A DNA stretch of 64,000 nucleotides from Virgibacillus sp. AGTR. Lineage in GTDB: Bacteria; Bacillota; Bacilli; Bacillales; Amphibacillaceae. The notes below the pieces were generated by a model. The model was given only the letters and a program-made list of their open reading frames with translations. It searched no databases and was not told the origin of the DNA. The stretch spans positions 1-64,000 of the forward strand of contig NZ_JAJERH010000013.1 of NCBI RefSeq assembly GCF_016919725.2, written 5' to 3'. Below, piece after piece: positions 26,512-35,445 of this stretch; position 1 is the first letter of the stretch, and each line of letters opens with the position of its first letter. Position numbers and translations under genes: made by a program.

Positions 26512-26891
26512 TTAATAACGTAGGGCAGCTCATGCTGTATGTAAATAATCAAGATGAAGCAGTGCGTTTTTGGAGAGAAAAGGTAGGTTTTCAGGTCATT
26601 ACTGATGAAAATAATGGTCAGGGAATGAGATGGATTGAGATTGCTCCAACAATGGAAGCCGAAACAAGGATAGTACTTCATGATAAAAGCGTTATTGCAA
26701 AAATGGAGCCTGAATTAAATCTCGATACACCTTCCTTGATGTTTTTTACTGACAATCTAGAAAAGCTATATAAGGATTTATCTAGCAAAGGCGTCACAGT
26801 TGGTGAAATGGTAAATATGCCTTCGGGAAAAGTCTTTAACTTTGCAGATAGTGAAGAAAATTATTTTGCAGTAATGGAAAAAAACGAATAA
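26508..26891 (+). CDS. VOC (glyoxalase-fold) family protein
   Basis: 127 aa, two beta-alpha-beta-beta-beta modules (INNVGQLMLYVNNQDEAVRF WREKVGF at the start; LMFFTDNLEKLYKDLSSKGV in the second half). The VOC fold covers glyoxalase I, dioxygenases and fosfomycin/bleomycin resistance proteins; metal-ligand assignment is not secure here. GGAGG precedes the ATG. Downstream of a MarR gene in the same direction. Specific activity unknown. Confidence 0.82.
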   Translation: MINNVGQLMLYVNNQDEAVRFWREKVGFQVITDENNGQGMRWIEIAPTMEAETRIVLHDKSVIAKMEPELNLDTPSLMFFTDNLEKLYKDLSSKGVTVGEMVNMPSGKVFNFADSEENYFAVMEKNE

Positions 26892-26956
26892 CTGTTGCTA
26901 TGAAATTAGGCATTGAACAGGACAATTTGATCCATGAGTAAGTACAGCTGTTCAAG

Positions 26957-27340
26957 ATGCGAGCAATTCCTTCGGAGTACAACATCAAATCTTGTACCTT
27001 GTCTATGACTTCATCAGGAAAATACTATATTTCTATTCTTACAGAGTACGAGAAGGAGATAAAAAGGAAGGAAATTGAAAAAGTTGTTGGCTTAGATTTT
27101 TCAATGGATGGGGAATGTTCACTTCTTTCTTACAGTACAAACTAAAAGAACAAGGGAAACAACTCGAACAAGTTTGATAAATGGTTCCCATCTACCAAAC
27201 TTGTTCGAGTTGCGGAAATACCCAACCAATGCCTATAGAAATTAGAACTTACGCTTGTTCGTGTGGGCTAAATCCCGAAAGAGATTAATTCAGCTCTCCA
27301 TATCAAAAAAGAAGGCATTCGCTTATTAGCAAGTGCCTAA
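26957..27340 (+). pseudogene. tnpB: Decayed TnpB (IS200/IS605 family)
   Basis: Pieces of TnpB in different frames. KSCTLSMTSSGKYYISILTE and KKVVGLDFSMDGE (RuvC-I region) are joined by an internal deletion to QYKLKEQGKQLEQV. Then, after frameshifts, KWFPSTK, CSSCGNTQPMPIEIR, CSCGLNPERD (the zinc-finger and RuvC-III area) and HIKKEGIRLLASA-stop follow. The first half of the gene and a tnpA are missing. It cannot make an active nuclease but marks an IS605-type insertion. Its right end is preserved (next entry). Confidence 0.85.
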
Positions 27341-27469
27341 TGAAAATATAAACTCTTGTAACAAGAGGGTTAGCTTGGTCCATTTCGTCAGCTACCAAAA
27401 GTGGCGATTACCCAAGAAGCCCCCACTTCAAGCAACCCGTAAGGGTGGTAAGTGGTGGGAGTAGTTCAC
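27341..27469 (+). ncRNA. IS605-type right end / omega-RNA scaffold
   Basis: Downstream of tnpB lies GGTTAGCTTGGTCC, a region able to form a pseudoknot, then a hairpin CCCCCACTT ... AAGTGGTGGG enclosing ACCC-GTAA-GGGT, ending AGTAGTTCAC at 27469. This is the layout of IS200/IS605 right ends, which in active elements are the 3' part of the TnpB guide RNA; the guide would be the following flank (TATACTGATTTCGTT). Identity inferred from structure and position. Confidence 0.65.
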
Positions 27470-27527
27470 TATACTGATTTCGTTATGTTCCATCCTCATT
27501 AGGTTTAGTCGCGTAGGCTTTAGAAGT

Positions 27528-27971
27528 CTAAAATTCATGTTTCGTTACGGCTAATTGAATAATCACTCCAAAGGGATCTCTTACAATACCATATCCAGAA
27601 CTAAATGCATTTTTTTCAAAGGGTATTAAAATGTGGACGTCTTCATGCTTTAGAAGATTTGCATAGATAGTATAAATCGCGTTATAGTCCTTTGCTTGAA
27701 CACATAAAGACGAGCTGTTATTTAACTGCCAGGAGCGGGTTTGATCCATTGCTTCCTCGGCAATCATCAGCTTGTTCGATCCAATTTGTAAGACAGAATG
27801 TGTAATATAGTCCTCTTGCCCTTTTGCGTACGTAAACTTTGGGTCCATGTCCTTCATTTCTTTATAAGTTTTTTTGAATAGAACCGTAGCCTCTAAATAT
27901 TGCTCATAAAATGCAATTGCTCTTGCTCCTTGTCCGTTTAAAGATAGGAAAGGAATAACCTCAACATTCAT
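27528..27971 (-). CDS. PhnB-like VOC family protein
   Basis: 147 aa. MNVEVIPFLSLNGQGARAIA then FYEQYLEATVLFKKTYKEM is the typical start of the PhnB/YjdN subgroup (annotated 3-demethylubiquinone methyltransferase-like), closing with IVRDPFGVIIQLAV. Function in the group is mostly unknown. ATG at 27971 has GAAGGAGG; the longer frame is rejected. Divergent from the WYL regulator at 28052, which probably controls it. Confidence 0.85.
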   Translation of the reverse strand: MNVEVIPFLSLNGQGARAIAFYEQYLEATVLFKKTYKEMKDMDPKFTYAKGQEDYITHSVLQIGSNKLMIAEEAMDQTRSWQLNNSSSLCVQAKDYNAIYTIYANLLKHEDVHILIPFEKNAFSSGYGIVRDPFGVIIQLAVTKHEF

Positions 27972-28051
27972 TGTAATGCCTCCTTCGTTTGTTATACTGA
28001 TGAGTATATAGAATAAAGGTGACAACTATTGGCACTATTAAGGGGGATTTT

Positions 28052-28990
28052 ATGAAAAAAAGTGAGCGCTTAAATCAAATGCTTCGTTTCGTTAATCAAC
28101 GGCAACGTTTTACACTAAAAGATGTCATCAATGAATTTCAAATTTCGAAACGGACTGCACTTCGAGATATAGCTTCACTTGAGGAGATGGGCGTACCTTT
28201 ATACGCCGAATATGGGAGATACGGCGGATACCGTTTAGTAAAACCAATTACTTTGCCGCCGATTTCATTTTCAAGTCAAGAAGTGTTCGCGCTTTATTTT
28301 GCCATGCAGGCACTACAGAGCTTTACGAGTACGCCATTTGAAATATCCTATCGTTCCGTTCATGAAAAGTTTTTAGAAGGACTCACGACAAAACAGCGAA
28401 AGCAAATAGATAGCTTGCAAAAACGAGTCGCATTCTTTCATGCAGAGCAGCTACATGAATGTGCTTATTTAGAAGAGCTTCTATTAGCTTCGACTAATAA
28501 TCAAATTTTGTCGATAGTCTATACCACAGAAAAGCAGACGACAATTCGCCGTATTCAACCTATTTCTATCTATGCTATGAAGGGCTATTGGTATTGCCAA
28601 TCTCTTGATTTGAATAAAAAAGCGTATCGTGTCTTTCGCTGTGATCGGATAAAGTCAATAGAGGTAGTGGAGGATGTGGATATGATAGACGTAGAAGGTA
28701 TCACTATAGAAAATGCACATGTTTTCTGGAAGCCTACAGATCAAGCTATTCCGTTTAAATGTGAGATAACAAAAACAGGCATCGAGCAATTCATACAGAG
28801 CCAGTTCCCCTCTATGAAAATAAAAGAAGAACATAATGATTATTATTTGGTCGGAACTTATGAGCCTACTGAAGTAGACTTTATCATTCGTTACCTAGCT
28901 AGCTTTGGAAAAACCATACGAATTGTTGAGCCTGTTTCGTTAAAAGAGCAACTAAAGGCGTATTATTTAGATTTAATTAATTATATATAA
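28052..28990 (+). CDS. WYL-domain transcriptional regulator (YafY family)
   Basis: 312 aa. N-terminal winged helix of DeoR type (RFTLKDVINEFQISKRTALR), then a WYL domain (residues about 140-215, IQPISIYAMKGYWYCQSLDL) and a C-terminal WCX-like part. WYL domains bind ligands, often nucleic acids or nucleotides. ATG at 28052 has AAGGGGGA upstream; the frame opens earlier at 28019 without a site. Divergent from the PhnB-like gene with an 80-nt shared promoter region. Confidence 0.88.
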   Translation: MKKSERLNQMLRFVNQRQRFTLKDVINEFQISKRTALRDIASLEEMGVPLYAEYGRYGGYRLVKPITLPPISFSSQEVFALYFAMQALQSFTSTPFEISYRSVHEKFLEGLTTKQRKQIDSLQKRVAFFHAEQLHECAYLEELLLASTNNQILSIVYTTEKQTTIRRIQPISIYAMKGYWYCQSLDLNKKAYRVFRCDRIKSIEVVEDVDMIDVEGITIENAHVFWKPTDQAIPFKCEITKTGIEQFIQSQFPSMKIKEEHNDYYLVGTYEPTEVDFIIRYLASFGKTIRIVEPVSLKEQLKAYYLDLINYI

Positions 28991-29028
28991 AGTGGGAGAT
29001 TTTTTGGATGTAACAAGGGTGTTCCTGC

Positions 29029-30249
29029 TTAAAAAGTACCTGATACAATTTCTCCTTTAAACATCGTTGCTGCTCGCTGTGATCTTCTAGCTACTGCTTC
29101 AGCAGAACAGCTTGCGTCCACAAAAACCATATTCGCATCATCTCCAAGGCAAGGCCATATTTGCTTACCTTCAAGATTTAACGGTGTTTTGCCATCCGTA
29201 ATATAGGAAAGTGTTTGTGCGAGTGCGGGTTCATCTATCCACGTAAAGATTTCTGCTAATCGTCCCGCTCGTTCTAATATATCGCCATTTCCAAATGGTG
29301 ACCAAACATCAAAAATATTATCACAGCCAACTGCAACCGGCACATCTTTACTGTGTAATAAGTCAACAGGGGGAACTCTTCGATTAATGGGAACACTTGT
29401 AATAATGGTTATTCCTGCTTCAGCCAATTGCTCTGCTACTTCCATTGCCTCCGAAGGAGAGATTTCACCGAGACCAAATGCATGGCTAATAGCAACCTTA
29501 CCTTGTAAACCGGCCTCCTTGGTTAGCTCTGCTAATCTTTTCATAGTGAAGATACCTAAATGGTCTGGATCATGTAAATGTAAATCGATACCTGCGTTAC
29601 CTTCGACAGCAAGCTCGACCATGGCTTGTAAAGATGCTTCAATATCACCATCCACTGTCGCAGGATCAACTCCTCCTACAAACTGAGCACCTTGCTTTAA
29701 AGCTTCTCTAACTAAATGTTGTGCACCTGAACGTAATAATCCATGTTGTGGAAATGCAACAATCTCAGACGTTAATTTTCCTGCAAAAGCTTGTAATATC
29801 TTCTGAACTTCTTCAAAGTGCTTTAGGCCAATTTCTGGATAAATATCTACATGGGTACGTACATGTGTAACACCATACATTAAATAGAGGTTCAATAATT
29901 TTTCTGCTCTTTCTTGAATGGTCGTATCTAAAGTTTGTCGTGTTTCTTTTTCTAGTTTAAGTCGATCAAAAATAGTAGGCGCGGGGGTTGCTGAATGCCA
30001 TTGGTCACCTAGTAAGGTCTTATCTAAATGACAATGTTGTTCAACAAAAGATGGTAGCATTAACAAGTGATTTACATCTTTTTTGGGAAGATGCTCAGGC
30101 AGTGATTCATTAGCAGATATAATTTTAGCGATTCTTCCGTCACAAATCTTGAGGTGAAATGCTTCCGTTTTGGTACCTGTAATTGAATTATTAGTAACCT
30201 GATAGCCAGTTTCCAATCTAGCATTGGTTAGCCAAAAAGTAGAACTCAT
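29029..30249 (-). CDS. Cytosine-deaminase-like amidohydrolase, copy 1
   Basis: 406 aa. Metal-dependent amidohydrolase: HCHLDKT (about residues 72-78), FPQHGLL, DLHLHDP, SHAFGLG and the catalytic Asp in GCDNIFDVWSPFGNGD. It matches the CodA/cytosine deaminase group, whose members deaminate pyrimidines, triazines or related rings. 27 nt downstream of a paralogue with about half of residues identical by eye, in one operon. The real substrate cannot be told; two divergent copies suggest related but different substrates. Confidence 0.85.
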   Translation of the reverse strand: MSSTFWLTNARLETGYQVTNNSITGTKTEAFHLKICDGRIAKIISANESLPEHLPKKDVNHLLMLPSFVEQHCHLDKTLLGDQWHSATPAPTIFDRLKLEKETRQTLDTTIQERAEKLLNLYLMYGVTHVRTHVDIYPEIGLKHFEEVQKILQAFAGKLTSEIVAFPQHGLLRSGAQHLVREALKQGAQFVGGVDPATVDGDIEASLQAMVELAVEGNAGIDLHLHDPDHLGIFTMKRLAELTKEAGLQGKVAISHAFGLGEISPSEAMEVAEQLAEAGITIITSVPINRRVPPVDLLHSKDVPVAVGCDNIFDVWSPFGNGDILERAGRLAEIFTWIDEPALAQTLSYITDGKTPLNLEGKQIWPCLGDDANMVFVDASCSAEAVARRSQRAATMFKGEIVSGTF

Positions 30250-30276
30250 ATTTTTTCTATCCTTTCTCTTTAACGA

Positions 30277-31497
30277 TTACATTGCTCCTGCAACAATCTT
30301 ACCTTTATATAAAACTGCCATTCGTTGCGCTCTCCTAGCAACGGCTTCGGCAGAACAGCTTGCATCTACAAAGACAAAGTTAGCATCGTCCCCAGCTTTT
30401 GGCCAAATCATCTCTCCATTTTGATTTAATGGCGTGATTCCTCCAGTAATAAAGCCTAGTGCCTGCCCAAGTGATTGCTCGTCTTTGAGATGAAAGCGTT
30501 CGGCAAGTGTTCCTACCTTTTCTAGGCTGTCTCCTTTTCCAAAGGGAGACCAGTGATCGATGATACTATCGTCACCAAGTGATACCGCTACTCCTTTTTC
30601 TTGTAAAAGCGGGATTGGGATGGTTCTTCCAAGGGGTACAGAAGATGTGATTGAAATACCATGGTGTGCTAATAAAGCTGCGACCTCACTTACCTCTTCA
30701 GTTGCTATGTCTGCAAGAGCTAAGGCATGGCTAATAGTGACTCTTCCCTGCCAACCAGCTTCCTCCGTTAATGCTGCCAATCGCCTACATGTAAAAATAC
30801 CAAGGTGACCAGGATCATGCAAATGTATGTCTATATCTGCATTAGCCTCAATTGCAAGGTCGAACACAGTTTGTAACGATTTCTCAATATGATTATCAAT
30901 CGAGGCAGGATCGATACCACCTACGAGTGAAGCTCCAGTTTTTAACGCTTCTCTCATGAGAGATACGGCATCGCTACGTAATAGCCCGTGCTGTGGGAAA
31001 GCAACGATCTCCACAGAAGCTTTATCTTTGAACGTTTCTAGTGCTCTTAGCGTCGTTTCTAAATTATTCAGACCAATAATTGGATCGACATTACAATGTG
31101 TACGAATATGAGTGGATCCTGACTGCAGTAAGAGGTTGATTAATATTCCTGCTCTTTCTTCGACCACAGGTAGTAATTGGCGAAGTAATGTTTCCTCTTC
31201 TTCAAGTCTTGTCCATATCCCTTTGGTTGCCAGTGTTGGTGCTCTCCAATTACCCCCATAGTAAGTTTTGTCGATATGAATATGCATATCTCTGAATGCT
31301 GGTAGCATTAAATAATGCTTTGCATCGTGCCTTGGGACGTTCGTATCCAAAGGAATATTTGCTGGGATTATTTGATTAACCTTTCCATCTACAATACGGA
31401 TATGAAAATGTTCTGTCTCCGTACCGATAATCATGCTATTTCCATAACGGTAGCCCGTTTCTAATCGGACATTTGTTAACCAATAATCATTTTTCAC
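30277..31497 (-). CDS. Cytosine-deaminase-like amidohydrolase, copy 2
   Basis: 406 aa paralogue of the downstream gene. It keeps all predicted metal and catalytic residues: HIHIDKT, FPQHGLL, DIHLHDP, SHALALA and GDDSIIDHWSPFGKGD. N- and C-terminal ends (WLTNVRLETGYRYGNSMIIG; DASCSAEAVARRAQRM) match copy 1 closely, showing tandem duplication. The ATG has GAGGAG about 8 nt upstream. Between the ankyrin lipoprotein and copy 1 in the same direction, with gaps of 24 and 27 nt. Confidence 0.85.
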   Translation of the reverse strand: MKNDYWLTNVRLETGYRYGNSMIIGTETEHFHIRIVDGKVNQIIPANIPLDTNVPRHDAKHYLMLPAFRDMHIHIDKTYYGGNWRAPTLATKGIWTRLEEEETLLRQLLPVVEERAGILINLLLQSGSTHIRTHCNVDPIIGLNNLETTLRALETFKDKASVEIVAFPQHGLLRSDAVSLMREALKTGASLVGGIDPASIDNHIEKSLQTVFDLAIEANADIDIHLHDPGHLGIFTCRRLAALTEEAGWQGRVTISHALALADIATEEVSEVAALLAHHGISITSSVPLGRTIPIPLLQEKGVAVSLGDDSIIDHWSPFGKGDSLEKVGTLAERFHLKDEQSLGQALGFITGGITPLNQNGEMIWPKAGDDANFVFVDASCSAEAVARRAQRMAVLYKGKIVAGAM

Positions 31498-31521
31498 TTC
31501 TTAACTCCTCCTCTCATGATA

Positions 31522-32220
31522 TTAATTAGCTGACTTTGCATTGCTTAGAATAGCTACTATATCTTGATATCCGTTATTCTGTGCATGTTGTAGAGCGGTA
31601 ATTCCCTCTCTATCCCCCATATCAATGTCGGCACCATGATCAACTAATAGTTTTACAATTTCTTGATGCTCCTCTCCACCGTCACCTAGTATTACCGCCT
31701 CTAACAAGGCTGTCCAATGTAGATTATTAATATGGTTAACATCGGTATCCGAATGAGTCAGCAGTTCTTTAACGATATTGACATGGCCGCGTTCTGCTGC
31801 TGGGATCAGTGCTGTTCCACCAAATCGGTTTGTGAGATTGGTATCTGCTCCTGCTTCGATGGAGAGTTTTACAATTTCCAATAATCCTTCTGCTCCAGCA
31901 TATAGAAGCACATTATTTAGGCTATCATCACGAATATCAATATCAGCACCTTGATTAATTAGGAGCTTTACTGTTGCTACTCTATTATGATAGGTTGCTG
32001 CAAGCACAGGTGTAGTTCCGCTTCTGTTTGTTGCATCGATGTTAGCGCCAGCTTTAAGCAGTTTTAGAACCTCGTTCGTATTTCCTTTCTCAGCTGCATC
32101 AAATAATTGTCGATTCAATGTGTTCACCTTCTTTTCTGTGGAGTGATGGTTGGAGGAACTTGGAAATTCATGGCATCCAATTAGCAGAAAGAAACATAAT
32201 ATTAGGATAAATCGATACAT
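31522..32220 (-). CDS. Ankyrin-repeat lipoprotein
   Basis: 232 aa. Signal peptide with lipobox LLIGC (Cys at about residue 16), then five to six ankyrin repeats (for example GTTPVLAATYHNRVATVKLL and GADIDMGDREGITALQHAQN). Ankyrin repeats bind proteins; a lipid-anchored bacterial one may protect or present a partner on the outer membrane face. It is the first gene of the operon with the two amidohydrolases, but how it serves cytoplasmic-looking enzymes is not clear. Strong AAGGAG ribosome binding site. Confidence 0.85.
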   Translation of the reverse strand: MYRFILILCFFLLIGCHEFPSSSNHHSTEKKVNTLNRQLFDAAEKGNTNEVLKLLKAGANIDATNRSGTTPVLAATYHNRVATVKLLINQGADIDIRDDSLNNVLLYAGAEGLLEIVKLSIEAGADTNLTNRFGGTALIPAAERGHVNIVKELLTHSDTDVNHINNLHWTALLEAVILGDGGEEHQEIVKLLVDHGADIDMGDREGITALQHAQNNGYQDIVAILSNAKSAN

Positions 32221-32240
32221 GAATATAACTCCTTTTTCCT

Positions 32241-32320
32241 TTTATCCCGACATATAACTGGTAGTAAGCTCCTCACTTGGGGGATAAACAAAACCCCCAC
32301 TGAAGTAAGTTTCACTTTAT
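32241..32320 (+). repeat. Family 1 intergenic repeat, copy E
   Basis: TTTATCCCGACATATAACTG, then the second hairpin ACTTGGGGG-ATAAACAAAA-CCCCCACTGAAGT and terminal TTTCACTTTAT. In the promoter region between the ankyrin operon and the LysR gene. Confidence 0.8.
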
Positions 32321-32345
32321 ACTTTTTATGCTACCATGGTGTTAG

Positions 32346-32395
32346 TTATATGAAAAATATTTAAAAAATTAATTTTACTTAACTTTTTCATATAA
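32346..32395. promoter_or_regulatory. Perfect 12-bp dyad and -10 box before lysR
   Basis: TTATATGAAAAA (32346-32357) and TTTTTCATATAA (32384-32395) form a perfect inverted repeat with a 26-nt gap. The second arm overlaps TATAAT at 32391. Likely binding region of the LysR protein; it may also act on the divergent ankyrin/amidohydrolase operon. Confidence 0.55.
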
Positions 32396-32414
32396 TAAAA
32401 GTGGAGGTGTTAAA

Positions 32415-33311
32415 ATGGATATTAGACAGTTGCGATATTTTATAGCGATTGTAGAGGAAAAAAAGATCTCTGCCGCTGCTGAAAGACTTCATATTTCCCA
32501 GCCACCATTAAGCCAGCATTTAAAAGCGATGGAAGAGGAGTTGGGTTCAAAATTAGTAGAAAGAAGTGGCAAGTTTTTTGAGGTAACCGAGGCAGGAAAA
32601 GCACTCTATAAATATGCCTTACGAATGAACCAATTAATGGAAGAGGCAAAAATGGAAGTGAAGGATGTAGGACGTGGATTATATGGAACGTTGACGATCG
32701 GTATCAATACCTTTTCTTTTGCCGGTCTCGCGGACATTCTTCGTCAATTTAAAAGACAATATCCGAATGTTACTTATAAAATTCAACAAAATGAATCGTT
32801 GCATCTTTGTAAATTAGTTAGGGATCGTAAGGTCGAACTAGCGATTATTCGTTTACCGCTTGATATGGATGATTTCTCTGTTGTTCATCTTCATGCAGAA
32901 CCGTTTTATTTTATCACATCGAATAAGCACAATGTATTCACACATGAAGTATCGTTTGATGAACTTGAACATTATCCTTTACTACTACCAAGTACAGAAG
33001 GGTTAGGTGTGCATTATTTAATTATAGAGGCTTTTTCTCGATGTCAACTACAGCCAAATATGGTTGGTGAATGCTCGGATATTACCTTGTTAATGGATTT
33101 AATTTCATCTGATTTTGCTACATCTATTGTACCAGAGACCTTACTTAAACAGCATAGCGGATACCCGATACATGCTTATAAAATCTCTGATGCAGTTGGT
33201 TTATCTGGATCGGTAGGTTTAATATGGTTAAAGAATCATGAATTGTCGAAGACTGCGCAAAATTTTGTCCAAATGATAGAACAACAAAACACGAATCGTG
33301 CAAAGGAATAA
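32415..33311 (+). CDS. LysR family transcriptional regulator
   Basis: 298 aa. MDIRQLRYFIAIVEEKKISA followed by AERLHISQPPLSQHLKAMEE is the helix-turn-helix; residues 90-295 form the ligand-binding domain. ATG with GTGGAGGTG. Divergent from the ankyrin/amidohydrolase operon, so a likely regulator of it. A small gene follows 14 nt later on the same strand. Confidence 0.9.
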   Translation: MDIRQLRYFIAIVEEKKISAAAERLHISQPPLSQHLKAMEEELGSKLVERSGKFFEVTEAGKALYKYALRMNQLMEEAKMEVKDVGRGLYGTLTIGINTFSFAGLADILRQFKRQYPNVTYKIQQNESLHLCKLVRDRKVELAIIRLPLDMDDFSVVHLHAEPFYFITSNKHNVFTHEVSFDELEHYPLLLPSTEGLGVHYLIIEAFSRCQLQPNMVGECSDITLLMDLISSDFATSIVPETLLKQHSGYPIHAYKISDAVGLSGSVGLIWLKNHELSKTAQNFVQMIEQQNTNRAKE

Positions 33312-33325
33312 GGAGGTTTATATAT

Positions 33326-33658
33326 ATGAGATGCTGTTGTGAAAATGGGAAAATAGATCATTTGAAAATGGAAGGTGATGAGGGTGCAGATCCGTTCTGG
33401 TGCAAAAAATGCGGCTGCAATCTTGATATAGAGGATATACCCATATCAGGAGAATTAACGAAAGAATTAACGCTTTGGATAGCAGCATATGGGAATTGGA
33501 TAGATTGGGAAAACGATAAGTTGCGAATAGACGCAATTGAACTTGAGAAAAGATTTAATCAAACAGGTGTAAGATTAATGGAATGTGTAAAGAAGGAGCT
33601 TGGAAGCTCTTATACCATCGAATTTATTCCATCAACAACCGTAGTGATGTATTCATAG
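33326..33658 (+). CDS. Small Cys-rich protein of unknown function
   Basis: 110 aa. The N-terminus has MRCCCENGK and CKKCGCNLD, four or more cysteines spaced like a zinc ribbon; the rest is helical and acidic. AAGGAGG ribosome binding site 9 nt before the ATG. Follows lysR closely and may be co-transcribed. I recognise no named family. Confidence 0.7.
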   Translation: MRCCCENGKIDHLKMEGDEGADPFWCKKCGCNLDIEDIPISGELTKELTLWIAAYGNWIDWENDKLRIDAIELEKRFNQTGVRLMECVKKELGSSYTIEFIPSTTVVMYS

Positions 33659-33885
33659 ACGTTTTAAGCAGAGGGGAAGAAGAGATTCAACGCGTTATCC
33701 ATTCTTTGTTTAGTTAGTTTGCGATAAATATAAATATATAAATACTTTCCTTAACGATTCAGTTGCATTCCGAATTAGGGATGCTTTTTCTTTTTGATAT
33801 CCGAGTATTATCTGTGTTTCTTGAGGAATATCTTCACAAGAATTGGAGATACTAACCACGAATATTGCTGAAAGGAGTTTATGCC

Positions 33886-34071
33886 ATGAATCAATTAACG
33901 CAGACGGAATTAGAGAACCTTCGAAAAATGATCGGCGAGCATGGAATGATAGCCAATAAGTTAGAGACCTACGCTCAATCAGCGACCGATCAAGAATTAA
34001 AGTCCATGTTACTTCAAGATGCTCAAGCAGCTAGACAAGCACAGCAACAACTTTTACCATTTTTACAATAG
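33886..34071 (+). CDS. Spore coat protein (CotF-related), first of pair
   Basis: 61 aa helical protein, MNQLTQTELENLRKMIGEHG, Gln/Ala-rich at the end. It resembles the short N-terminal halves of CotF-like coat proteins that in many bacilli are encoded beside a second coat F-domain gene, as here. ATG at 33886 with AAAGGAG; the earlier ATG at 33865 is within that site. Deposited in the spore coat in the mother cell by family knowledge. Confidence 0.75.
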   Translation: MNQLTQTELENLRKMIGEHGMIANKLETYAQSATDQELKSMLLQDAQAARQAQQQLLPFLQ

Positions 34072-34081
34072 GAGGAAAAAG

Positions 34082-34336
34082 ATGTTACAGGATAAGGATA
34101 TTGTGAATGACTACTTAAACGGATTAAATGCGAGCCTGAAAAGCTATGCAGGCTACATTAGTGAGGCTAATAATGCACAGCTTAGACAAACGCTAATAAA
34201 TTTAAGAAACGGGGATGAATCTCGCCAACGAAAAGTATATAGTTACTCGATACAAAATGGTTTCTATAAACCAGCACAAGCAGCATCCCAACAAGAAATT
34301 CAACAGGTACAATCGGAATTGAGTGCTGGACAATAA
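34082..34336 (+). CDS. Spore coat protein, coat F domain
   Basis: 84 aa. MLQDKDIVNDYLNGLNASLK and YAGYISEANNAQLRQTLINL are the coat F (ferritin-like helical) domain; the tail is Gln-rich. AGGAGG lies seven nt before the ATG, directly after the stop of the previous gene, so they form a two-gene sporulation operon. Supports a spore-forming host. Confidence 0.88.
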   Translation: MLQDKDIVNDYLNGLNASLKSYAGYISEANNAQLRQTLINLRNGDESRQRKVYSYSIQNGFYKPAQAASQQEIQQVQSELSAGQ

Positions 34337-34339
34337 GCA

Positions 34340-34383
34340 CGAAAGAGTACCAATAGTCCATCGACTATCCCGGTACTCTTTCG
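34340..34383. terminator. Two-part hairpin after the coat genes
   Basis: CGAAAGAGTACC / GGTACTCTTTCG (12 bp, perfect) enclosing ATAGTC / GACTAT. Very stable but with little T run on the plus strand. Confidence 0.7.
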
Positions 34384-34459
34384 TATACATAGATGTAAAG
34401 TTATATAGATTCAACTTAAAAACCATCCTGTGCTATGATGGAAGCAGGAGGGTAAATGG

Positions 34460-35314
34460 ATGATTTACATAGGATTAACAGGGTGGGGGGACCACTATTC
34501 TTTGTATCCGCCACAGATAAAGCCGAAAGATAAATTACCTGAATATAGTAGCCATTTTTTAGTAGTAGAGGTTGATGCCTCTTTTTATGCAGTACAGCCT
34601 GTTCGTAATGCTCAAAAATGGGTGAGGGAAACACCAGATAATTTTCGTTTTGTTGTAAAAGCTTATCAAGGTATGACCGGGCATCAGCGCGGTGAAGAAA
34701 ATCCCTTTGAATCGAAAACAGAAATGTTTCAAGCATTTATAGATTCCTTAAAGCCGTATCAGGATGCCAATAAATTAGCAATGGTTCTATTTCAGTTCCC
34801 GCCATGGTTTGAGTGTAATAAGGACAATGTGAATTATTTACGTTTTTGTAAGAAAATGCTGGGAGAGATTCCAGTCGCACTTGAATTTAGAAACCAATCA
34901 TGGTTTAGTGACCAGTATCGTAACAGTACCTTATCCTTTATGAAAGAGGAAGGATGGATTCATTCTATAGTGGATGAGCCGCAAGCAGGTGATAGCTCAA
35001 TACCAACCGTCCCTGAAGTAACGCATGAAGACCTGACACTCATACGAATGCATGGTAGGAACGTTCACGGCTGGAATAAACCAAGCAGTGCGGAAACGAA
35101 TTGGCGGGATGTTCGTTATCTTTATAAATACAATAAAGCAGAACTTTCAGAATGGAAAAACAGAATTTCTGAACTACACAGGCATAGTAAGGACATCATG
35201 GTTCTATTTAATAATAATTCGGGTGGCGATGCAGCCGGTAATGCAAAGGAGCTTCAAGAAATGCTGGGAATACGCTATGACGGACTCTCACCAAAGCAAT
35301 TAGGTCTATTTTAA
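34460..35314 (+). CDS. DUF72 family protein (YunF/YecE-like)
   Basis: 284 aa. Starts MIYIGLTGWGDHYSLYP and contains VEVDASFYAVQPVRNAQKWV, FQFPPWF, LEFRNQSWF and RMHGRN, all typical of DUF72, a TIM-barrel family of unknown reaction. GCAGGAGGG precedes the ATG. Single gene between two terminators. Confidence 0.9.
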   Translation: MIYIGLTGWGDHYSLYPPQIKPKDKLPEYSSHFLVVEVDASFYAVQPVRNAQKWVRETPDNFRFVVKAYQGMTGHQRGEENPFESKTEMFQAFIDSLKPYQDANKLAMVLFQFPPWFECNKDNVNYLRFCKKMLGEIPVALEFRNQSWFSDQYRNSTLSFMKEEGWIHSIVDEPQAGDSSIPTVPEVTHEDLTLIRMHGRNVHGWNKPSSAETNWRDVRYLYKYNKAELSEWKNRISELHRHSKDIMVLFNNNSGGDAAGNAKELQEMLGIRYDGLSPKQLGLF

Positions 35315-35357
35315 TGGTCAGTGTGATACGATGTATTCTGAAAAGATTGCGTAAACG

Positions 35358-35401
35358 AAAGGACATAGCCTATTAATCTAAACAAACAGGCTATGTCCTT
35401 T
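35358..35401. terminator. Terminator after the DUF72 gene
   Basis: AAAGGACATAGCCT / AGGCTATGTCCTTT, 14-bp perfect stem. Placed between convergent genes, so it serves both. Confidence 0.85.
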
Positions 35402-35445
35402 ACTGTTCATATTCATATAAAAAGATTGTGTTGGACTAGTCTACA

